From the NCBI GenBank assembly GCA_026008535.1, contig BRKX01000006.1, positions 6,966,501-7,030,500 on the forward strand: DNA of 64,000 nt. Reading direction: 5' to 3'. This stretch comes from Perilla frutescens (taxonomy: Eukaryota > Streptophyta > Magnoliopsida > Lamiales > Lamiaceae). This document shows positions 56,501 through 64,000 of this stretch, piece by piece. Below the pieces are notes generated by a model. The model worked only from the letters and a program-made list of their open reading frames with translations, had not been told where the DNA came from and did not search any database. The position numbers and the translations under genes were made by a program. Numbering within the stretch: the stretch's first letter is position 1; every line of letters starts with the position of its first letter.

Positions 56501-56928
56501 GTGCAGCACCATCAAGTGGGTCCGCGTCCCAAAATTGGTGGCCTTCGTTGACCTCAACCACGTGCTTCCTTCATCAATTCCACTTATCTTTTCTCTTCCC
56601 TTTTGTTTTTAGTCTTTATTTCTATAATTTTTCACATTTTCTATTTTTAGTTAGTATTATATTACACTTTTTTATTTTGTATTAATAAACACATACATTT
56701 TTTAGGAAATAATATAAACATTTATGGTAGATATAAAAAGAAACAAAACTATAATAAAATATCTAAGCTAAGGTAGTGTTCCCATTTTAATTATAGGAAT
56801 AGTTATAAGTTTTCTTTGGATATTTATTTTTGCATTATTTAATTCGATCTTCGAACTAATTTAAACGCCCGAGAATTTTTATAAAATGTCACATCATCCT
56901 AACCACTTATATAACGAATAATTCAATT

Positions 56929-56929
<1 letters not shown>

Positions 56930-56988
<59 letters not shown>

Positions 56989-56989
56989 T
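56930..56989. repeat. (AAT)n microsatellite, second locus
   Basis: About 19 uninterrupted AAT units, some 500 bp from the first. Confidence 0.95.
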
Positions 56990-57313
56990 TAAGACAACTA
57001 GAACTTTTGAAGAACTCTTAATATTTTTTCCTTTGATTTTATTTATTTATTTACGAGGAAAAATGTACAACTTTTATTTCTGAACGACTATCATGGATGT
57101 AGTTTGGGTAAGTTATATTCTTATTCAATAGTGGGCAAATCCCACATTAAATATTGTAAACTGTAATATATTAAACAATGATTTCGACTAAATAATTATT
57201 GGTAGAATTCGAAATAATAGCTTTTTAACTATATACTCATTCACTCACTCCGTCAATAGTTCAAAAAAATGTTTCAATATTAAGGAATTGTAACTTGTAC
57301 TTCAACAAAATCG

Positions 57314-57339
57314 ATATATATATATATATATATATATAT
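57314..57339. repeat. (TA)n microsatellite beside an AGGATGTG start
   Basis: The TA run is followed within about 10 bp by TTAGGATGTGAACAC, a start similar to the element at 62457. Confidence 0.9.
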
Positions 57340-57917
57340 GGATATATTAGGATGTGAACACTATGCTTGGATAAAATTTGTGGACAAATTATATCTATTG
57401 ATCTTTATAGATCAATGGATGGTATTGATTTGGGATTAAAGTTTTAAGAATACTACTTTACTATTGTGAGATGCATTAAGGGGTAAAAGTGTATATCCAT
57501 ATTTCTAAAATTTTGGAAGGAACGATTTTTGTGGGATTTCAAATGGTAAAGTATATCATCTTCCTAATCACATGCGATTTTGTAATTGGTGTTCATACCT
57601 GTATCAATGCTAATTATGATTTTCATAATGTTTTTTTCAAATTCTATATTGCTTTTATTGTAAAGTTTGCCAGCCACGGTGATTTTTTTGTGAAATTGTA
57701 ATACTGTATTTTATGATTGTGCATATTTATGATTTACTTACAATTTTTATCTTTAGAAAGGAGATTTGGTTATTTTTTACTAATTGTTTTATTTCATAAA
57801 TAGATTATTTAGAAAAAAATAATAAATAAAATAATGGTAAATGAGAATAGGGTCAAGAATGTAAATTAACCTATGTGTATTTATTTATTTCATTTTACGC
57901 GGAGGAGATAACAACTA

Positions 57918-58430
57918 AATTAAATATTAATACAATTGTTAGATTTATTGTATGATGATGCTGGCTATATAAGTGTGTTTTTTTTTTATAGTTGTAGGTG
58001 CTTTTTATTTTTATTTTTGGTAATGCTTTTTATTTTTAATATGTGAGTGTGTTTTTTTATGGTTAAAGGTGTTTTTTCTTTGCGAATGCTTTTTTAACTG
58101 ATAATTTAATAGATTTTTTTAGTGTATAATTGTTTTTTTTTTTGTAATACTAAATTCAAAAGTTCAATTGTGCAGATCAAATATTAATACAATTGTTAAT
58201 TTTATTTTATGATGGGGATGATTTTTGAAGTGTGTTTTTTGATAGTTGAAGATGTTTTTTTTTTTGTAAAAACTTTTATTTTCAATATGTAAGTGGGTTT
58301 TTTCATGGTTAGAGATGCTTTTTTTTTTTTTTTCAGTAATGCTTTTTTTTTTTATTGATGATTTAAAAGATTTTTTTAGTTTATATGTGGATTTTCTTGT
58401 AACACTAGATGCTATGTATGCAATAAATAT
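57918..58430. repeat. Tandem duplication, period about 247 bp, T-rich
   Basis: AA(T/C)(T)AAATATTAATACAATTGTTA recurs at about 57920 and 58167. Each copy is followed in the same order by GTGTGTTTTTT, ATAGTTG(T/A)AG(G/A)TG, TTTTCAATATGT/TTTTTAATATGTGAGTG and GATTTTTTTAGT. Poly-T tracts inside differ in length. Flanks 57340-57917 and 58431-58795 are AT-rich without a gene. Confidence 0.68.
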
Positions 58431-59148
58431 ATTTATTTACTTCACGAATTATATAATATTTAATGATTTTGTGAGCAACACTAGGTAATGTAACATTCCT
58501 AAAAAACACTTGTTAATGTAAGATTTCATGGAAACAGTTATGGAGAAAGGGTGACGAGTGTTTTTTAGTTATGTTAAGAATCACATTCTCGGACGTGCAC
58601 GTCAGACAACCCAGGAGTAACAACAATCCGCGTGTGTTCAAGACTATTAATATCTAAGATTAAAAGTTTATTAAATTATTATTGATTGTTAGTTATTAAT
58701 TAATATAGGTGAATGCACATATTAATAAAATTCGTCAACATATAGTGCAGTCTTCATAATGCGTACATCACTATAAATGATACATAAATATAGAGGCGCC
58801 CACGGTTCTGGTTCCGGTTTGTAACCGCCGGTTACACGGTTTCGGATGGCCGGAACAGGAACCGCACCGTGTGATGGCGGTTGCCGGTTACGGTTTCGTA
58901 ACCGGAACCGCCGGCGGTTACCCGGTTAACCGCCGGTTTCCGGTTTTTTTTTTTATTCGAACTCGAATGGACGATTGAATTTTGATGAACTACTAAGTAC
59001 TAAATCAACAAAATAACTAATTTACAAGTTAAAAACTAAGAAGTATGACAAATTAAACACAAGTTTATTTGAAATTTGATATTATTATATAACTTTATAA
59101 TTTATAACTTATAATTTACAATTTACAACTTTACAACTTACAACTTAC

Positions 59149-59450
59149 AAGAATATTGAGAAATGAGAATACAATTTAATTTTTCAAATTACAAATCGTA
59201 AATTAATCAAACTATGAAAATATGAAATTACAATTTACAAATTTATAAGTTACAATTTAATACTAAATTACAATTTACAAGTTGCAACTTTATAACTTGC
59301 AATTTACAAGAATGTTGAGAAATGAGAATACAATTTAATTTATCAAATTACAAATCGTAAATTAATCAAACTATGAAAAATGTGAAATTACAATTTACAA
59401 ATTTACAAGTTACAATTTATAAACTAGAATTAACAATTAACAATTTGACT
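59149..59450. repeat. Tandem duplication, period 159 bp, inside the hAT element
   Basis: AAGAAT(A/G)TTGAGAAATGAGAATACAATTTAATTT starts copies at about 59149 and 59308. Each is followed by CAAATCGTAAATTAATCAAACTATGAAAA. Before and between them lie many ATTTACAA words. Confidence 0.75.
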
Positions 59451-59583
59451 AATTTAGGAGGGGAAAGAAATAATTAAAATTTGGGCTTGCACTTCATATG
59501 AAGCTGTCTTACCTTGAAATCAAAGCCCTCGTAGTTCATTTTACCTTTTTTCCTTGGCGAGTCTAGAATTCAAAGTTGTCGTC

Positions 59584-60570
59584 CTAATCATCCCCGGTTT
59601 GGCTCCCTCCTTCGACTTCACTCTCCGAGCCAACTTCAATGAGCGGGCCATCCATCAAGTCATTCCAACGGTTCTCTTGCTCTCTTAGGTCGGCTTTGGA
59701 CTCGTCCTTCAACATCATTTGAGCTTCGAGGTGATCCGGTGTCAAATTTGACCTCCGTTCGTCCAACATGTAACCGGATTCACTGAAAGCTTACTCGACT
59801 GCAACAGTTGATGCCGGGACTTCAAAAATCTCCCTTGCCATAATTGCAAGTAAATGATACCGCTCTTGATTTCGGGACCACCACTTAAGAATATCAAAAT
59901 TGGTGGGACCTGCATTTTCATCATCGGGGGGCACAATAGGGTCTTGCAAATACATTTCTAATTCATTTTGACTACGCCTAACACTTCTTCTACTTTGGAA
60001 AAAAATTTGGAATTCTTGTAAAGCACTACCACGTGAAGATGAAGTATTTAATCCTAATGAAAAAGCACTACTAGAACTTGAAGAACGACTTGTTTGACGA
60101 GTTATACTATCACCATATTTTATCTTATATTCTTTATAAAGTGAATGTATAGACTCACAAATATCTTTTTAATTTCTTCAGCAGGTGGCACATATATATT
60201 CATACCTTCGCCATCGGGATCAGATCCTGTAAAACTCACAATAGATAAAAATCTATAATACATATCAATCATCTCATTAGTACCACTGAGTTTAAAAGTA
60301 GGATCCAATATTTTTGCAACCAAAAAAATATTAGGCACATGATCAAAACATTTAAGCCATTTAAGCAATCATCTCTTGCAAATTGGGTTTATGACTACAA
60401 GAATTAAATTTTGCAGCAATCAAACAACAATGATACATAAATTTACAAACAGTAGGGTAATACACACCGGATAAATCTTTTGTTGCATATTGGAAAACTT
60501 GTAAAAGCTCCATTAGTTCAATACAATCATCCCAATACGAAGATAATAAAATAAATGATTCAATATGCGT
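59584..60570 (-). pseudogene. hAT transposase, C-terminal half
   Basis: From right to left on the minus strand: ATKDLSGVYYPTVCKFMYH (about 60490-60430), FLVAKILDPTFKL (60330-60290, the A-x-x-L-D-P-R-x-K block), PPAEEIKKIF, then the dimerisation domain in broken frames: FDILKWW-like residues near 59895, MAREIFEVPAS near 59830, and LDERRSNLTPDHLEAQMMLK (59764-59700). The final acidic tail ends at a stop at 59584. Frameshifts and stops make it dead. The family cuts and pastes DNA as a dimer; this is the Ac/Tag-like plant type. The N-terminal half and zinc finger are missing. Confidence 0.72.
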
Positions 60571-61854
60571 AGCAAAAAAAGAACATAATAATTCATAGAT
60601 TGAAACACGTCAACTTGCAAGGATTCAACCCTACTCTAAGACTCAAATATATCGAAAAATAGCTAACTTAAATGAATAGAAACTCGAAAATAATGAACGA
60701 ACAAATCTAGACCTAAATACGATACCTAGATGATGATAAAAAATAACACACAAATCTAAAGGTGAGGAGGCTGTTTTGGACGATTAATTTGGCTAGGAAA
60801 AAGGATATTATGGGCTGGAAATATGGTGAAGATGGGCTAGGGAAGATAGAATATGATAATGATTAGAATAACTTACGGAAAACGGTATAAAAGGCGAATA
60901 TAGATGAGAAATCGAACTCAAACTCTTGTTCAACTGCTCTCGATCGATCTTGAGGTGTTGAAGGATGATATGGACGTGGATAGAGGTGTAGGAATTCAAT
61001 GGTGAGGGCTGGACGATGATGGTGTTGTGAATTACAACCCGATTAATCCCCGACGTATCTTGTACGACGAAAACAAATCTCTAAGTTGCTCTTCATAGCG
61101 AGTTCATCCTAATTCTTCGTATGAATTAGAACGTTCCCTTGGAGTAAGACTTGAAATTGCTAGGCTTCAAGAATGAGTATTTTCGACAGAAAACAATCAA
61201 AAGCTTTGAACTGTTGAGATACAAATTGAATGCAAGAACAAATTTAATCAATAATGTCTAAAATATCAAAGTAACATGGTTCCCCTATTTATAGGGCTTA
61301 TTATGCACGAAAATAACTAATAAAAAGACCTAAAAATCTGATCCAATAAAGATCTCTAACTATACTATAAAAATACCTAAACTAGAATTCTATTCAAGGT
61401 AGGAAATTGCCTTAAATACAATTCTAGTCAAGCCTATACTATAATGGACGAAAATTACACTTAAAATTAAATAAAAACTGATCTAAACTATAGTCTAAAT
61501 TAAATAAATTAATACTATAGTCTAAATTAAATTCAATCCCTATTTAATTAAATTAAGGGCCGAAAATTCCCATGCATGCACGTTGCCATTCTGCACATCG
61601 ATTCTCTTCATGCAAACGTGCACTCTTCTTCATCTCCAACTCTTCAAGTTGTATTTTCCATGGTGTGATCTTCATCTTCAATAGTTAATAAATTAACTAC
61701 TCTTGAGCTGCACTTCTCGCCTTCTCCAACTTCAAGTCGTCTTCGAATTTTCACTTGCAAATAACCGTGAAGTCTCTTTAATCGTAGGCGTGTGATTGGT
61801 CCACGAAATTGCAGCTCTTGATCTTGATCTTCATCGCCTATCATGGCCTCATCA
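60571..61854 (-). repeat. LTR of the second chromovirus family, inverted copy
   Basis: It is the reverse complement of 21121-21829 joined to 28896-29494: GGGCTTATTATGCACG-like TATA region, ACTATAGTCTAAATTAAAT, CGATTAATCCCCGACG(TATC), GTATTTCTAATTCTTCG and so on. The minus-strand start TGATGAGGCC is at 61854; the far end is approximate. An ORF at 61844-61644 encodes RGPITRLRLKRLHGYLQ and LLTIEDED. No target duplication was matched. It interrupts the hAT gene on the left. Confidence 0.75.
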
Positions 61855-62404
61855 TTTGCTAAAACTAATTACACCAGTGCTAAAAATACATGTTGATCTT
61901 CAAAAATAAAAAGTTCAACTTAATTAGCTTAATCAACATAAAACACAACAAAATCGAAGAAAATCACATGAACGACGATTAAAATAAATCGACTGGAATC
62001 TAGATTACATAAACACAAACAAATCGAAGAGAAATCAAAGAGAATCATGTGAAAAAATTTCAACTTCATCAATCTTATCAGCTTCATCAATCTTATCAAA
62101 CAAATATAAAATAAAAACGGATAAAAAAATCACAAGAATCCATCCAAGAGCATCGAACAATAAAAAATCCAGAGGATGAACGTTTCATCATTCTTCGATT
62201 CTGGAATACATACAAATCAAGGAGACCTCTCAAACAAAAAAAAAGAAAAAAATGTAAAAGATTATAGTAGTAGGTGATGAGGGGTTATAATTATAGTAAT
62301 GCCACCATATTTTTAATCTTGGAGTGTATCTGGCCGTCCAAATATGCGAGATCTGTGGCTGAAATTGGTTTTAGTTCTCACAGAGCGGTGTGGTTATTAC
62401 ATGA

Positions 62405-62408
<4 letters not shown>
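61855..62408. other. AT-rich region, no gene
   Basis: It contains repeated AAATCGAAGA/AATCACATGAA words and TCATCAATCTTATCA twice (about 62066 and 62084). Coding sequence was not recognised. Confidence 0.4.

Positions 62409-62457
<49 letters not shown>
62409..62457. repeat. (TA)n microsatellite
   Basis: About 24 TA units, abutting an element that starts AGGATGTGGATC. Confidence 0.95.
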
Positions 62458-62459
<2 letters not shown>

Positions 62460-63627
62460 ATGTGGATCAAATGAGACCATTTTCCTGATGTAAAAACTAA
62501 GACCTCATCATACACCATCCAATTTAATGATCTAATGGTTGAGATTTAATGTAGATATGGTGGTAATTTCGTAAATAATAGGGGAAAAATAAAGGAAGGA
62601 GGATTATTTTCGTCCAAACTCATTAAAAATGATGTCAGTAATTAAAAAAATCTTAAAAATTTTAAACGACCATAACTTGCCATTTTTAATCCAGCACACA
62701 CAAAAAATATATCAAATTAAAACTCTCTTCGTACTCTTTCATTTAAGATGTCAAAAGGCTATGTTTAGATGAAAAAATATCAATAAAAAATTAAAAAAAA
62801 TAATTTTTTACGCGTACCCAGGATGTAAATGCTTTCGTTAGCATATAATAATTCATCGTCAGCAATATGATAACATATGATAACGTATGCTACGAAGCAT
62901 TTGTCATATGCTAACATAATGTATTCACTGTGCTAACAAAGAATTATCATAATGCTAGCATAGTACAAATTTATTAGGATTTATTCGATCTTAATTATGG
63001 TTTATTTCATCTCAATTATGGTTTATTCTATCTAATTATGGTTTTTTTAATTTAATTTTTCATTCATAGTTTCTAATTGATTATTATGGTTTATCCTATC
63101 CAAATATGGTTTATAACGTAGTATTGTCATATGCTAACACAGTGTATTCACAGTGCTGACGAAGCAAAACCATAATGCTAACGTAGTACAAATATATTAT
63201 TATTATGATTTGTTCCAACTCATTTAGGGTTTACCACATCCAGTCAATGTTTATTTCATCTAATTAGGTTTATTTCATCCAATTATGATTTTTTCCATTT
63301 AATTACGGTTTATTAAATCAAATTAAGTTTATAATTAATTTTTAGAATATATTTTTTACTAACAATATTTGAAAACTTTAATTAGCATAACTATAATGTT
63401 TCGTTAGCATGATGATAATACTTCGTTAGACGATCAGTTATCAAATCCTCCGCGATTTTTATAAAAATTATCAAATTATGTTAATACCCCCGTGCGAAAA
63501 ACTTTTCAAATATTACATAATTGCCATCACCTTTTTCATCAAATCTGGGCCTTTGATTTTTGAGGATTGTGTGGTGTGAGATGTGGTCCAAGTACTCACA
63601 CTAGGAATGATTTTTATCTAACCTTAT
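62457..63627. mobile_element. Non-autonomous element starting beside (TA)n, copy 1
   Basis: The start AGGATGTGGATCAAATGAGACCATTTTC...CCATCCAATTTAATGATCTAATGG(T/C)TGAGATTAAATGT is shared with the next element at 63628. The right end is about 63627 (CTAACCTTATATA), just before the second start. The middle (62820-63430) has repeated CATATGCTAACA and TTATGGTTTATT words, with a 226 bp step. No coding sequence. Confidence 0.55.
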
Positions 63628-64000
63628 ATAGGATGGGTAAAAAATACACCATTTTCTAGTATAGGAACTAGGAACCCATCTTATACCATCCACCTAGATG
63701 ATCTAATGGCTGAGATTAAATGTCAAAGTCAAGACAAAAAAGAAGGAGGCAGAGGTATAGTTGTCCAATCCTTATAAAAAATGTTGATGTCATCACTTTT
63801 TAAAAAAAAATCTTAAAAACTTTGAATGATCATAACTCACTCATTTCAAATCGAATCAACGCAAATAATATACCAAACTAAAGATCTTTTCATGTCCTTT
63901 AATTCAAGATTAGTCATGGATATGTTTGTTCAAATAAATATAGACGAAAAATATAAAATACACTGTTAGTGCCATTGGTATGCACTAATTGTTCATTTTG
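63628..64000. mobile_element. Related non-autonomous element, copy 2, runs off the window
   Basis: It begins AGGATGGGTAAAAAATACACCATTTTC and follows copy 1 block by block: ACCATCCACCTAGATGATCTAATGGCTGAGATTAAATGT, GATGTCATCACTT, AAAAATCTTAAAAACTTT, CATAACTCACTCATTT, TTCAAGAT. It is diverged but colinear for at least 330 bp. Confidence 0.6.

Larger units (their letters stand above)
55863..57313. other. AT-rich intergenic region
   Basis: Apart from two (AAT)n microsatellites I see no gene. A poly-Asn frame across the first microsatellite is an artefact of the repeat. Confidence 0.5.
58796..60570 (-). mobile_element. hAT-superfamily transposon, 3' part
   Basis: The left end (58796-58950) is a dense cluster of CCGGTT/AACCGG words (GGTTCCGGTTTGTAACCGCCGGTTAC...), usual for hAT subterminal regions. 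A start at TAGAGGCGCCCACGGTTC is likely. A duplicated A/T-rich spacer follows, then the end of a hAT transposase gene. The right end is cut by an LTR at about 60571, so no 8 bp target duplication can be tested. Confidence 0.65.

Noticed and set aside
56404..56685. 93-codon frame with a long Asn run
   Set aside because: The Asn run is the (AAT)n microsatellite read in one frame; the remainder is ordinary AT-rich sequence.
1..64000. Organelle or bacterial origin
   Set aside because: Spliced host genes, LTR retrotransposons with plant tRNA primer sites, and hAT/LINE elements show plant nuclear DNA.

Overview
This is plant nuclear DNA, very probably from an asterid eudicot (Lamiales is a guess from overall flavour, not shown). 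It has intron-containing genes with GT-AG junctions, long AT-rich spacers, (AT)n and (AAT)n microsatellites, and dense LTR-retrotransposon remains. Only two ordinary host genes are supported; most of the rest is layered mobile DNA.

Bases 1-30,300 are a retrotransposon nest. The right part of an Athila-type Ty3 element (1-8168) abuts the 3' part of a Ty1/copia Sirevirus (8169-12443). The Sirevirus carries an extra, almost intact ORF after pol, with its own TATA box. An unassigned LTR-like piece, a LINE fragment and a hAT-like MITE follow (12444-14015). An inverted Sirevirus LTR (14219-16989) is itself split by a solo CRM LTR. Beyond it lies an older minus-strand gene of the DUF1985 class (17154-29777). 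Two insertions blew up one of its introns: a shrunken Athila derivative (18519-20799, target duplication GTGTA) and a solo LTR of a second chromovirus family (21121-29494). That solo LTR was later split by a 7.07 kb CRM-clade element (21830-28895, target duplication CAATT). The order of insertion can be read directly from the interruptions.

Bases 32,826-39,815 are the gene island. A nine-exon bromodomain protein gene (BRD1/BRD2 type, SWI/SNF-associated family) is followed about 1 kb downstream, on the same strand, by a six-exon receptor-like cytoplasmic kinase of the PBL21 type. The same two families are neighbours in Arabidopsis as I recall it, so this looks like conserved microsynteny.

Bases 39,816-64,000 are AT-rich spacer with smaller mobile elements and repeats: a terminal-inverted-repeat element (42074-43039), a second degenerate TIR element (44769-45585), a gypsy-like LTR, a LINE 3' end, and an AT-rich tandem array of about 205 bp period (49585-50340). 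These are followed by a truncated minus-strand Tork-type copia element, a truncated Tekay-like gypsy element, a 440 bp foldback element, a dead hAT transposase gene with CCGGTT-rich termini, a second copy of the second chromovirus LTR, and two adjoining elements that start beside (TA)n. Nearly every transposon gene is broken by frameshifts or stops. I see no rRNA gene, no convincing tRNA gene and no CRISPR array.
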